From JBHHYN01 sp046757565 (GTDB lineage: Bacteria > Pseudomonadota > Gammaproteobacteria > Eutrophobiales > Eutrophobiaceae), in the NCBI GenBank assembly GCA_046757565.1, contig JBHHYN010000017.1, positions 1 to 35,354 of the forward strand: a stretch of DNA of 35,354 nt. Reading direction: 5' to 3'. Below, piece by piece: positions 8,642 to 17,180 of this stretch. Under the pieces are notes generated by a model. That model was not told where the DNA came from and searched no databases. It saw only the letters and a list, made by a program, of their open reading frames with translations. Every line of letters begins with the position of its first letter. Positions within the stretch are counted from its first letter, which is position 1. A program made the position numbers and the translations under genes.

Positions 8642-9421
8642 ATGCCAGACAGTACAAAGCAGGGTGACAGCCCTCAGGAACAATCCCTGCTATCTCATCT
8701 AACGGAGCTTCGTACACGGCTACTGCATGGCATCGGCTGTGTGCTGCTTGTTTTCCTCGGACTGGCGTTCTTTTCGAACGAGATCTATACCGCTGTTGCA
8801 ACCCCCTTGCTTGCCAAGCTGCCGGAAAACAGCTCCATGATCGCCACAGAGGTGGCGTCACCCTTCCTGGTCCCATTCAAGCTTACCCTGTTTGTGGCGC
8901 TGTTTATTTCAATGCCGTATCTCCTTTACCAGGCATGGGCCTTCATTACCCCGGGTCTGTATGAAAATGAAAGGGGTTTTGCCCTGCCCTTACTGGTAAC
9001 AAGCGTCCTGCTTTTCTATATCGGTGTAGGGTTTGCTTTTTTTGTTGTGTTCCCGTTGCTGTTCGCCTTTTTCACCAAAGTAACGCCTCAAGGGGTAATG
9101 ATCATGACCGATATTGGTCACTACCTCGATTTCATTCTCAAGCTGTTTTTCGCCTTTGGCATGGCCTTCGAGGTCCCCATCGCCACCATCCTGTTGGTAA
9201 AAACAGGCATTACCACCACCGCTTCCATGGCACAGAAACGCCCGTATATCATCGTCGGCGCATTTGCCGCCGGCATGCTGTTGACCCCACCGGATGTTGT
9301 CTCGCAGATCCTGCTGGCCATGCCTATCTGGCTCCTGTTCGAGTTGGGACTGTATCTCAGCCGTTATTTTGTCCGCAGCGACGACGGCTTGAACGGCAAC
9401 AGAATCGGGGAGTCAAAGTAA
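8642..9421 (+). CDS. tatC: TatC, twin-arginine translocase core subunit
   Basis: Polytopic inner-membrane protein that binds the RR signal peptide. The cytoplasmic N-terminus holds the signature SHLTELRTRLL. Six membrane segments can be traced, with the conserved PGLYENER after the second and FGMAFEVP, which carries the conserved intramembrane Glu, later. The 259 residues match E. coli. Its last 58 bases overlap the convergent C13 protease gene. Confidence 0.97.
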   Translation: MPDSTKQGDSPQEQSLLSHLTELRTRLLHGIGCVLLVFLGLAFFSNEIYTAVATPLLAKLPENSSMIATEVASPFLVPFKLTLFVALFISMPYLLYQAWAFITPGLYENERGFALPLLVTSVLLFYIGVGFAFFVVFPLLFAFFTKVTPQGVMIMTDIGHYLDFILKLFFAFGMAFEVPIATILLVKTGITTTASMAQKRPYIIVGAFAAGMLLTPPDVVSQILLAMPIWLLFELGLYLSRYFVRSDDGLNGNRIGESK

Positions 9422-10863
9422 CCGGTGTGCGGCGCAACGACCGAAAACGCTGATCGCTGTTCAAGAATCGCATAAGCGTCATCCAGCGCCAGTGTGTCCG
9501 GACCCCCCCCGCTTTCCTTAAGCCGTTCCATTAACCTCTGCAGGACAGTCAGGATCTCTTCGCCGGTTTCGATCTGTGGCTTTGAGGGGATGCGTCCCTC
9601 GCCACGCTCACGCCTTTCGATATCCACACGCGCTTTCTCAAAGGCCCTGATAAATGAATATTCCTGCTTTAATCGCCTGCCAAAATAGGCGTTGCCAAAG
9701 TAGGTGAAATCACCGTCATGCCCGCAACCAAAGGAACTCCTGTCCTTGTCTGCCGCAGTTATAATGAGGCTGTACCTGTCCTTTAATATCTCAATAAACC
9801 CGCCGGAGTAACAGGCGGAGATAACGATCACGCGCCATTTAATGCCGGCCTCGCCCAGGGCCTGTTTCAACACCTTTGGCGTCAGAATATTGAGGTCATA
9901 GGGGCCCAGGCTGACATTAAGCCCCTTGCCCTCTATCCCGTGAGAAGTCAGAAACAGAAACAGGACATCTTCTTCAGGGTCCATGCGTTGCCCGATCTGC
10001 CGCAATGTTATTTTCAGATTATGGGAATTGGCCAAGGGCAAATCGGACAGGGTTTTTTCGTTATTAACCAGCAACATGGAACGGCCTTTCGTGTCAAAAC
10101 GCTCGTCTAAAAGGCGGCGCGCCAGCCTGGCCTCGTTCATAAACACATCTTCATCCGCATAGGCGCCAAACCCCAGGAAATACAAATCCGTAATGCCGGG
10201 CCGTTGCTGCAGTAATCGTTTGCTGTTCTTTTCGATCAATTCCCGTTGCGCATAGAAGACGTCTTCCAGTTTCGCGAACGCGGGTCTGGACTGTTTTTCA
10301 GTGGCAGGATGCTGCGTATACCACAACGGCGAATTCGGCAAATAAAAATAGGGCAAGACATTAAACACAATATAAATCGCGAGATACAACGCTGCTTGCC
10401 GCAGCGGGGACTTATAAGTCCTGTTCAGTGCGCGGGCAACAACAGCCAGGTACCAGAGCAGATAGGCCAGAAACAGAAACCAACTTCCCTTTTGCTGGGG
10501 CACCAGGTCCTGCCTCGCAAGCGACAACAACAGCAAGGTATAGACAACAAATGTGGTGGGGCTGATAGACAGAATCATCACCACCAGCTTCAAGACCGGG
10601 ACGTAATTTCGTTTAAGGCCCGCAATAATGAGAATACTGAAGAGAAACAGTAAATAAAGCGTCGCCTGGTAACTCAGGCCGTAGACATTGAAGTGATTAT
10701 CCGGGCGGGAGTTGACGAAATCATAAGTAAAATTCAGGGCAAACGATACAAACAGCAACAGAAACGCTTGCGCCAATGAAATGCGAAAATCCCATGCCCG
10801 GACAGGAACAAACAGCGACAGGCGGCAACCTGCCCAGAGGTTCCTGACCAGGCCGGTTATCAT
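9364..10863 (-). CDS. Membrane-anchored peptidase C13 (legumain-like) family protein
   Basis: Predicted cysteine protease of the caspase/legumain clan (peptidase C13). From the ATG at 10863 it has 499 residues. Five hydrophobic segments come first (about 29-49, 66-83, 90-116, 127-146, 158-175), then a soluble domain with the His of LTSHGIEGKG (about His308) and the Cys of ISACYSGGF (about Cys351), the expected catalytic dyad. An in-frame ATG at 10986 would add 41 residues but overlaps the rhodanese gene. I prefer 10863 because family members start shortly before the NLWAGxRLxLF segment; neither start has a good Shine-Dalgarno. The 3' end overlaps tatC by 58 bases, tail to tail. Bacterial C13 members have no settled role, and the substrate is unknown. 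A G8 tract (9503-9510 as C on the plus strand) lies in the coding region. Confidence 0.82.
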   Translation of the reverse strand: MITGLVRNLWAGCRLSLFVPVRAWDFRISLAQAFLLLFVSFALNFTYDFVNSRPDNHFNVYGLSYQATLYLLFLFSILIIAGLKRNYVPVLKLVVMILSISPTTFVVYTLLLLSLARQDLVPQQKGSWFLFLAYLLWYLAVVARALNRTYKSPLRQAALYLAIYIVFNVLPYFYLPNSPLWYTQHPATEKQSRPAFAKLEDVFYAQRELIEKNSKRLLQQRPGITDLYFLGFGAYADEDVFMNEARLARRLLDERFDTKGRSMLLVNNEKTLSDLPLANSHNLKITLRQIGQRMDPEEDVLFLFLTSHGIEGKGLNVSLGPYDLNILTPKVLKQALGEAGIKWRVIVISACYSGGFIEILKDRYSLIITAADKDRSSFGCGHDGDFTYFGNAYFGRRLKQEYSFIRAFEKARVDIERRERGEGRIPSKPQIETGEEILTVLQRLMERLKESGGGPDTLALDDAYAILEQRSAFSVVAPHTGYFDSPILLPFKPSSLRTK

Positions 10864-10945
10864 CGCAGCAACTGTTCGAAATAATCGGATGGAAGCTTCC
10901 TGGATCGTGTCAGTCCGAAGGAAAACAGCCGTCCAAATCCGCCTA

Positions 10946-11362
10946 TCAGGATTGTTCCCAGGGTAGATTGTGAAACCGCCAGCCATTCAGGGCGCCGCGT
11001 TGCTTGTCGCCATTACGATCGCCTTCAAATCCTTCTACAATGTTATAGACCCGCGTAAATCCCTGCGCTAGCAGCGCCTCCCCGGCGGCACGCGAACGTT
11101 GGCCACTCCGGCAAATCGCCAACACCGGAAGACCCTCTATAGGGCCATCATGCAAACAGGATTGCTGCAAAGCATCACGCACCTTGTCTGTAAAATCCGG
11201 ATCAACGTTCCATTCCGGGGGCTCTTTCCAGGGGATGTTGATGGCATTGGGCGGGTGTCCCACATACTCATATTCCATGCTCGAGCGCACATCCAGTAAG
11301 ACGGCTTTGGGATCAGACTGCAGGATTTCCCATGCCTGCAGTGGCGATATCTCTTTAATCAT
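10946..11362 (-). CDS. Rhodanese-like domain protein
   Basis: Single-domain rhodanese of 138 residues, a sulfur-transfer fold. Seen: VLLDVRSSMEYEYVGHPPNAINIPW (strand and CH2A-type segment, about residues 21-45) and the active-site loop CRSGQRS with catalytic Cys84, followed by GFTRVYNIVEGFEGDRN. No signal peptide, so cytoplasmic. It lies immediately upstream of the C13 protease gene on the same strand, so the two are probably co-transcribed. The sulfur donor and acceptor cannot be inferred. Confidence 0.9.
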   Translation of the reverse strand: MIKEISPLQAWEILQSDPKAVLLDVRSSMEYEYVGHPPNAINIPWKEPPEWNVDPDFTDKVRDALQQSCLHDGPIEGLPVLAICRSGQRSRAAGEALLAQGFTRVYNIVEGFEGDRNGDKQRGALNGWRFHNLPWEQS

Positions 11363-11654
11363 CTCTTCTCGGAAATGTCGTAATGCTCATAAGACCATGG
11401 TTACACCATGGTAATTTTATGTCATCCGGTCAAAATTCTCTCAAAAATTTATCCCTGTAACGCCTCCGCTTTTCGAAGTTGACAATGGGCCCGGTAAGCC
11501 CGGACAGATTTGTTCTTCTAATCTGCCCCCCCCGGTTTGGTTTGTCATCAATACCGAAAATATGGTGGAATAGGTTCTAGACAATAATACAGCGACCGCT
11601 GAAGGGGCCTCTGAATAACCCAGGACGCTCCAACTATTACCGGGAGTAATATCG
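11363..11654. other. 292-base divergent spacer between rhodanese and ilvE
   Basis: No gene seen. It contains the tandem ACCATGGT palindromes, a possible minus-strand promoter (TTGAGA, 19 bases, TAAAAT), a C8 run at 11526-11533, and a short hairpin CAGATT/AATCTG (11505-11525). No leader peptide rich in branched-chain codons was recognised ahead of ilvE. Confidence 0.5.
11394..11412. repeat. Tandem palindrome ACCATGGT x2
   Basis: Two copies of the self-complementary octamer ACCATGGT (11394-11401 and 11405-11412) lie 11 bases apart centre to centre, one helical turn. They are 32-50 bases upstream of the rhodanese ATG, just downstream of a possible minus-strand -10 TAAAAT (11414-11419), so they sit where a repressor would act. 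The regulator is unknown. Confidence 0.5.
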
Positions 11655-12590
11655 ATGACATTTGATGACCGCGATGGCGTTATCTGGCTGGACGGCGATT
11701 TCGTTCCCTGGCGCGAGGCCAGGATACACGTGTTAACCCATACCCTGCATTATGGAATGGGTGTGTTCGAAGGCATCCGTGCCTACAAAACGGATCGCGG
11801 TGGCGCAATCTTCCGTTTGCAGGAACATATTCAACGGCTGTTTCGATCAGCACATATTCTGGGCATGCCCCTCGCCTGCGACAAAGCGGCCCTGAGCAGG
11901 GTATGCCGTGAAGTGACCGGTAGAAACGGACTGGAATCCGCCTATATCCGCCCTGTCTGTTTCTATGGATCGGAAGGCATGGGCCTGCGTGCCGATAACC
12001 TGAGAACCCACATCGCCGTGGCCGCATGGGAATGGGGCGCCTATCTGGGCAGCGACGGCCTGGAGAACGGGATACGGATTAAAACCTCCTCCTTTACCCG
12101 CCACCACGTGAATTCCGCCATGTGCAAGGCCAAGGCCTCCGGCAATTACATTAATTCCATGCTGGCATTGCAGGAGGCCGTGGCCTGCGGCTATGACGAG
12201 GCCCTGTTACTCGATAATGAAGGGTACGTTGCGGAAGGCAGTGGTGAGAATTTCTTCATCGTCCGTGATAAAGTTATGTATACGCCGGATCTAACGTCTG
12301 TCCTGGAAGGGATCACGCGAGACACGGTGATCGCTCTTGCCCGTGAGGACGGGCTGGAAGTAGTCGAAAAACGCATCACCCGTGATGAGGTCTATATTGC
12401 AGACGAGGCCTTCTTTACCGGCACGGCGGCAGAGGTCACTCCTGTTCGCGAACTGGACGGCCGTGCCATCGGCAACGGCAAGCGTGGACCGATCACGGCA
12501 CAGTTGCAAGGATTGTTCTTTGACCAGGCCTACGGTCGCCGCAACAGTCACCCGGACTGGCTGGCGTATATTGCAGATAATGATGACTGA
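11655..12590 (+). CDS. ilvE: Branched-chain amino acid aminotransferase
   Basis: PLP fold-type IV aminotransferase that makes valine, leucine and isoleucine from their 2-oxo acids. Seen: WLDGDFVPWREARIHVLTHTLHYG at the N-terminus, VFEGIRAY, the PLP lysine at about Lys160 in KASGNYINSMLA, EGSGENFF, GITRDTV and the phosphate-cup FFTGTAAEVTPV. The 311 residues match E. coli IlvE. A GGGAG Shine-Dalgarno precedes the ATG. The stop overlaps the next small gene, which suggests translational coupling. ilvE beside an envelope-sugar cluster is a recurring gammaproteobacterial arrangement. Confidence 0.96.
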   Translation: MTFDDRDGVIWLDGDFVPWREARIHVLTHTLHYGMGVFEGIRAYKTDRGGAIFRLQEHIQRLFRSAHILGMPLACDKAALSRVCREVTGRNGLESAYIRPVCFYGSEGMGLRADNLRTHIAVAAWEWGAYLGSDGLENGIRIKTSSFTRHHVNSAMCKAKASGNYINSMLALQEAVACGYDEALLLDNEGYVAEGSGENFFIVRDKVMYTPDLTSVLEGITRDTVIALAREDGLEVVEKRITRDEVYIADEAFFTGTAAEVTPVRELDGRAIGNGKRGPITAQLQGLFFDQAYGRRNSHPDWLAYIADNDD

Positions 12591-12795
12591 CGAACACAGC
12601 AAGGCAACTGAAACGGGCACGGGTATCCCCAATGACAAGCGGGAGTATGAGATCGGCGCCAACGACCTGCCCCTGCATTGCCCCACCCCGCAGATGAGCC
12701 TGTGGAACTCCCATCCCCGGGTTTACCTGCCCATCGAGGCAAGCGGCCACGCAAAATGTCCCTATTGCGGGGCCGAATACACCCTCAAGCAATAG
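12580..12795 (+). CDS. Zinc-finger domain protein (zf-CHCC type)
   Basis: Small protein of 71 residues resembling the zf-CHCC family related to the NDUFS6 subunit of complex I. Likely metal ligands: Cys34, His45 or His57, Cys60 and Cys63 (CPYC). Core motifs are LHCPTP, HPRVYLPI and KCPYCGAEY. Two adjacent ATGs (12580, 12583) overlap the end of ilvE, and I used the first. Role unknown. Confidence 0.85.
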   Translation: MMTDEHSKATETGTGIPNDKREYEIGANDLPLHCPTPQMSLWNSHPRVYLPIEASGHAKCPYCGAEYTLKQ

Positions 12796-12802
12796 ATTCA
12801 GA

Positions 12803-13753
12803 TTGAGTGCGGCAGGCCACCATCACAGACGGACAGTAATCTGGCGTCTTAGCGACGGCCGCGCGGGCCATGATGCGCAGAGCAGAGGACTGGTGCGGGC
12901 GATTGCCGGATTAACACAGAGCGACTGTTACGATATCCACTGTAAGCCGTGCCGGCTGAATCTTGTCGACTATTTGTCAGGCCGCTTTCCTGCAGGCAGA
13001 GATCTGCCTGATCCAGATCTCATTATCGGGGCAGGGCACGACACACACTTGCCGATGCTTTGCGCCGGCCGGGCAAGGAGCGGGAAAACCGTAGTCCTGA
13101 TGAAACCCGGCCTGCCGGTGTCCTGGTTCGACTACTGTCTGATCCCCGCTCACGATGGCCCCCGTAAGAGAGCGAGAACAATTGTCACCCAGGGGGCGCT
13201 GAATACCGTCACGCCATCGCTGCAGCAGGACACTTGCCGGGGCATGATCCTGGTCGGGGGGGGGTCCCGTTACTTCCGCTGGAGTAATGCGGCGCTGCTC
13301 AGACAGATCACGGCCGTGCTCAACGGCTCTACGCTTCAATGGCAGATCACCGATTCGACACGCACCCCGGCAGTGACCCGTCGATCACTGCAGGCGTTCA
13401 CTGCTGACACGATACATTTTGTGCCGTTTCAATCCTGCGCACCGGAATGGCTGCCCGGGCAGCTGCAACAAACGGCAACAGTATGGGTGACCGAGGACAG
13501 CATCTCCATGATCTACGAAGCGCTCACGGCGGGCGCTGCCGTTGGTATTTTTCGTATGCCCCTGAAAAAACGGGGGCGGCTTTCACGCGCCATCGAGGAT
13601 CTGGTCGGCAAGCAGATGATCACCCCGTTCGAGAACTGGAAAACAGGGGCGGATCTGGCGGCGCCAACTCCGCCATTGAATGAAGCGGAACGCTGCGCCA
13701 AACTGTTATTGGGGCGTCTGGCCCTGTCTGGGGACCTGTCGGACAATGGATAA
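12803..13753 (+). CDS. Mitochondrial fission ELM1 family protein (putative GT-B-like)
   Basis: A 316-residue member of the ELM1-like family, whose bacterial forms sit among lipopolysaccharide genes and look like GT-B glycosyltransferases. Seen: WRLSDGRAGHDAQSRGL at the N-terminus, DLIIGAGHDTHLPML, a glycine-rich LVGGGSRYFRW, and a C-terminal TEDSISMIYEALTAGAAVGIF, which is placed like a donor-binding segment. No ATG suits the start; the frame opens with TTG at 12803, 7 bases after the previous stop. A G9 run (13256-13264) codes for the GGG and is a possible slippage point. The substrate is unknown. Confidence 0.8.
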   Translation: MSAAGHHHRRTVIWRLSDGRAGHDAQSRGLVRAIAGLTQSDCYDIHCKPCRLNLVDYLSGRFPAGRDLPDPDLIIGAGHDTHLPMLCAGRARSGKTVVLMKPGLPVSWFDYCLIPAHDGPRKRARTIVTQGALNTVTPSLQQDTCRGMILVGGGSRYFRWSNAALLRQITAVLNGSTLQWQITDSTRTPAVTRRSLQAFTADTIHFVPFQSCAPEWLPGQLQQTATVWVTEDSISMIYEALTAGAAVGIFRMPLKKRGRLSRAIEDLVGKQMITPFENWKTGADLAAPTPPLNEAERCAKLLLGRLALSGDLSDNG

Positions 13754-13781
13754 TTCTACTGCGGCGGGGTGAAATGGGCCC

Positions 13782-14888
13782 ATGACGTTGACGGTTATTC
13801 AAGCCCTGCCTGCCCTGGATCACGGAGGAGTTGAACGCGGAACTGTTGACGTTGCGAGGGAACTGGTTGGCCGCGGACATCGATCCATAGTGATCTCTGC
13901 CGGAGGCAGGCTGGTTCAGGAACTGACGGGGACAGGAAGCGAGCATATCTGCCTGGGCATCGGTAATAAATCGCCGCTGAGCTTGAGGCACATACCGGCA
14001 CTGCGGCAGATTATGCGCAGCAGGGAAGCGAGTCTGCTGCACGTCCGCTCCCGGTTTCCCGGCTGGTTGGCCTATCTGGCCTGGCGCGGCATGAATCGTG
14101 CCCGGCGGCCGCGCTTCGTTACCAGTGTACACGGACCCTATACAGTAACCCCTTACAGCAAAGTCATGACCTACGGGGAACAAGTCATCGCCATATCGGA
14201 ATTTATCCGCGACTATATTCTTACCAACTACCCCAACACCGATCCTGCCAGAATAACCGTTATCCCACGTGGCGTCAGTGCCGATAAATTTCCGTACAAC
14301 TACCAACCTCCCGCCCCCTGGCGCCGCCACTGGTTTGAACAACACCCGGTACTCCGGGGGAAATTCCTGATCACACTGCCGGCGCGCATCACCCGTTGGA
14401 AAGGCCAGGAAGATTTTCTGCAGATCATCTCCTCACTGAAGCATGACGGGATCGATGTGCATGGAATTATGGTTGGGGGGCCCGATCCCGGCCGTCAGGC
14501 TTTTTTTAATGAGATAAAGAGCCGGGCTGTTGCGATGAAGCTTCACAGTGACATCAGCTTTACCGGCCATCGAGACGACGTCAGGGAGATCATGAGCCTC
14601 TCCGGAATGGTACTGTCTCTCGCCAGGGAGCCGGAGGGTTTTGGCAGGACGGCACTCGAGGCTTTGAGCATGGGGGTGCCGGTGATAGCCTATGATCACG
14701 GTGGGGCTCGCGAAGTGTTACAGGCGATCTTCCCGGAAGGACTCGTTGCCGCCAACAACCCCGGCGCCGTGATACGCCAGCTAAAAAAGTATTGCCAAAA
14801 AAGGCCTGTTGTGCCGAACAAGAACCCGTTTACCCTGCAACGTATGCTTGACAGCACCATTTCATTGTATGAAAAAATGGTCACTTAA
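13782..14888 (+). CDS. Glycosyltransferase family 4 protein
   Basis: GT-B fold glycosyltransferase, 368 residues, presumably adding a sugar to lipopolysaccharide core or another envelope glycan. Seen: an N-terminal acceptor-side signature ALPALDHGGVERGTVDVARELVGRGH, HGPY and AISEFIRDY, the C-domain LPARITRWKGQEDFL, and the retaining GT4 motif EPEGFGRTALEALSMGVPVIAYDHGG (about residues 282-307). 28 bases follow the ELM1 gene. The O-antigen ligase follows 7 bases after its stop. Sugar specificity cannot be read. Confidence 0.9.
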   Translation: MTLTVIQALPALDHGGVERGTVDVARELVGRGHRSIVISAGGRLVQELTGTGSEHICLGIGNKSPLSLRHIPALRQIMRSREASLLHVRSRFPGWLAYLAWRGMNRARRPRFVTSVHGPYTVTPYSKVMTYGEQVIAISEFIRDYILTNYPNTDPARITVIPRGVSADKFPYNYQPPAPWRRHWFEQHPVLRGKFLITLPARITRWKGQEDFLQIISSLKHDGIDVHGIMVGGPDPGRQAFFNEIKSRAVAMKLHSDISFTGHRDDVREIMSLSGMVLSLAREPEGFGRTALEALSMGVPVIAYDHGGAREVLQAIFPEGLVAANNPGAVIRQLKKYCQKRPVVPNKNPFTLQRMLDSTISLYEKMVT

Positions 14889-14895
14889 GGGGGCC

Positions 14896-16137
14896 ATGGC
14901 CAATCTGGCCGATGTCTTGATCCTGTCAGCATTCGTGCTGTTTATCAGCAAGTCCCTGTACAATGTGCCGATGGGCATAATGGCCATCATTGGCTTTTAC
15001 TATTGCCTGCGCAGCCCGGCGTTACTCTGGCGGCATCCGGTCATCCGGATTTATACGGTTATGTTTCTGTGCCTGTGGCTGCCGTTACTCCTGTCGTTAC
15101 CTGACGCCGTCAACAGCGCCCGTTCGGCACAAACGGTTAGCGGTTATCTGCGTTTTCTGTTCATCGGCATTTACGTGATCTGTTCGCTGCAACGGCCCGG
15201 GGCGCTGTCCCGGCTGCACCTTGGTATCTTCTGTATTACGGCCTTCTGGTGCATCGACGCAGTCATCCAGTATCTGTTTCAGATGGATCTGTTCGGCTAT
15301 CCCTACGAACCCGGCCATATTACCGGGATGTTTTATCCGAAAAACACCATTGCCCACGTGACTGCCGCAGTCTCCCCGCTCTATTTCGAATCCATCCGGG
15401 CATACTCCAGAAGATATCGCTGGTTATGGTTGTTGCTTGTTCCGCTGTTTCTGGTGATCCTGCTAAGCGGCCGCCGCGCCGCATGGATCATGCTGGCAGT
15501 AAGTATCAGTGGTTATGTGTACTATCTGCTGAAACAAACCGCCTTCAACAGGCGGTTGCTGATGAAGCTCGGTCTGTGGGGTGCGGTCCTGATTGGCGCC
15601 ATGGGCATCGTTATTGCGACAAACAAACCACTACAATCCCGCATCCATGTCACCATGGGGCTTTTCAGCGGTAATTATGAAGCCACAGACAAGGCCACTG
15701 CACGACGCCTGCCCCTGTGGCAAACGGCCATCACTATTTTTAAAGACAACTGGATAAACGGTATAGGCCCGCGTGGCTTCCGATATGTCTATCAACAATA
15801 CAGTTCCGCCGATGACTTCTGGCACAAAGACGGTTCAACGCACCCCCACCAACTGCTGTTGGAGGTGCTGGCGGAAACCGGCGCCATTGGGTTTGCGGGA
15901 CTGCTGCTCTTTGCTCTGGTGTTTTACCGCTTCGTAAAAAAAGGCCGCCTTGGTATGCCCCTGTGTCCCTGGTGGTTGTCCGTGCTGACCGTGACTTTTC
16001 CCATTAATTCCCTGATGGCCTTTTATGGCTCCTACTGGTCCTCGATGATTTGGTGGCTGCTGGCGCTGACCTTTGCCGCAGCGGCAACTCATCTGCAGGG
16101 GCAAAACGAAGCGCTGTCATCTTGCCGCCAGCGGTGA
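14896..16137 (+). CDS. O-antigen ligase family membrane protein
   Basis: Polytopic inner-membrane protein of 413 residues with about ten hydrophobic segments and a large periplasmic loop. It matches the Wzy_C/O-antigen ligase family: the loop carries THPHQLLLEVLAETGAIG (about 315-332) with the His and Glu typical of WaaL-like proteins, and LLSGRRAAWI earlier. It could join a polymer or sugar chain to lipid A core; a polymerase or glycoprotein ligase role cannot be excluded. I chose the ATG at 14896, with AAGG five bases upstream, over longer in-frame starts inside the preceding gene. Confidence 0.85.
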   Translation: MANLADVLILSAFVLFISKSLYNVPMGIMAIIGFYYCLRSPALLWRHPVIRIYTVMFLCLWLPLLLSLPDAVNSARSAQTVSGYLRFLFIGIYVICSLQRPGALSRLHLGIFCITAFWCIDAVIQYLFQMDLFGYPYEPGHITGMFYPKNTIAHVTAAVSPLYFESIRAYSRRYRWLWLLLVPLFLVILLSGRRAAWIMLAVSISGYVYYLLKQTAFNRRLLMKLGLWGAVLIGAMGIVIATNKPLQSRIHVTMGLFSGNYEATDKATARRLPLWQTAITIFKDNWINGIGPRGFRYVYQQYSSADDFWHKDGSTHPHQLLLEVLAETGAIGFAGLLLFALVFYRFVKKGRLGMPLCPWWLSVLTVTFPINSLMAFYGSYWSSMIWWLLALTFAAAATHLQGQNEALSSCRQR

Positions 16138-16153
16138 AAAACGCTGCCTGTAC

Positions 16154-17113
16154 ATGAAAATATTGATCATTAAACTGGGCGCACTGGGGGACATGATCAT
16201 GGCCACGCCCGTCATTCGCCAACTCCAGCAGTATCACCATAATGACAGCTGCTATCTACTGACGACACCCATGTTTACCGGCCTCTTCCAGGACTGGCCG
16301 GACTTGACGGTTAAGGCCTTTCCCCGAAAAGGGTTTTTGGCAACTTGCCGCACCCTGTGCTGGCTGCGGCAACAGGGTTTCCGGAGAATCTATGACCTGC
16401 AATCCAATGATCGCACCGGCCTGTTGTGTGCCCTATCGGGCGTGCCCGAAAGGGCGGGCAATCATCCGCACTTTCCTTATCATTTTCATCCTCAGGGGCC
16501 CTACACGGGCCAGTGTCATGCTTACGAACGCCTCAATCAAATTCTCATCAGCGCCGGCATCGGGGCCGCAAACGAAACACCCCTCCTGCCTGTGTCGCCT
16601 CGTTCCAAGGCCCATGTGAAGCATTGGATCGAACAACATGCCCTGCACAAGACTCCGTTTGTCCTGTTGCATGCAGGTGCCAGCCGCCAGCACCCTGCTA
16701 AACGCTGGCCAAACTATTTAGGCCTGGCGAAGGAACTTGAAAGAGAAGGCCTGAAGGTTGTCTGGGTGGGCGCAGAGGATGATCGTGATATCAATCACAC
16801 CCTGGCCAGAGAAGCGGGGATTGATGCAACAGGCGTGTTCAGTGTGCCCGAACTGGCTGAATTGGGGAAATGGGCAGCGTTCGCCGTTGCTAACGATTCC
16901 GCCCCGATGCACATCCTTTCCTGTTCCGGGATCCCGGTATACGGCCTGTTCGGCCCCAGTAACTGGCGCCGCACACACGCCCTCGGCCAGAGACATCATG
17001 TGATCAGCCCAGGCCGGAGCGGTGACGATGAGACCGGGTTTGTTCCCCATGACCTGGCTGGTATCTCGGCGGCAATGGTAATAAACAGGCTGCGGCAAGA
17101 CGGACAGCTATGA
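16154..17113 (+). CDS. Glycosyltransferase family 9 (heptosyltransferase-like)
   Basis: GT9 protein, 319 residues from the ATG at 16154 (MKILIIKLGALGDMIMATPVI), the canonical start of the family. The open frame upstream overlaps the ligase gene and is not family-like. Seen: the N-terminal GALGDMIMATP acceptor-side motif, LLHAGASRQHPAKRWP, and ANDSAPMHILSCSGIPVYGLFGPS, which holds the ADP-heptose-site Asp-Ser and His. Probably adds heptose in the lipopolysaccharide core. Exact position in the core is not known. It follows the ligase by 16 bases. Confidence 0.9.
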   Translation: MKILIIKLGALGDMIMATPVIRQLQQYHHNDSCYLLTTPMFTGLFQDWPDLTVKAFPRKGFLATCRTLCWLRQQGFRRIYDLQSNDRTGLLCALSGVPERAGNHPHFPYHFHPQGPYTGQCHAYERLNQILISAGIGAANETPLLPVSPRSKAHVKHWIEQHALHKTPFVLLHAGASRQHPAKRWPNYLGLAKELEREGLKVVWVGAEDDRDINHTLAREAGIDATGVFSVPELAELGKWAAFAVANDSAPMHILSCSGIPVYGLFGPSNWRRTHALGQRHHVISPGRSGDDETGFVPHDLAGISAAMVINRLRQDGQL

Positions 17114-17180
17114 TCTGCCACTGCGCATGTTGCATAAACGGGCCACTCGGCCAGAGATCACTGCGCCCCCATAAACCGTT

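Noticed and set aside
11479..11484. TTGACA ahead of ilvE as a promoter
   Set aside because: No acceptable -10 box lies 15-19 bases downstream; the region is GC-rich there.
12105..12110. CACGTG as a further parS site (also at 11727, 14266, 15355)
   Set aside because: The flanking bases do not extend the palindrome to the 16-base consensus at any of these places.
14809..14895. Longer start of the O-antigen ligase inside the GT4 gene
   Set aside because: No Shine-Dalgarno there, while 14896 has AAGG at the right distance and starts just before the first membrane segment.
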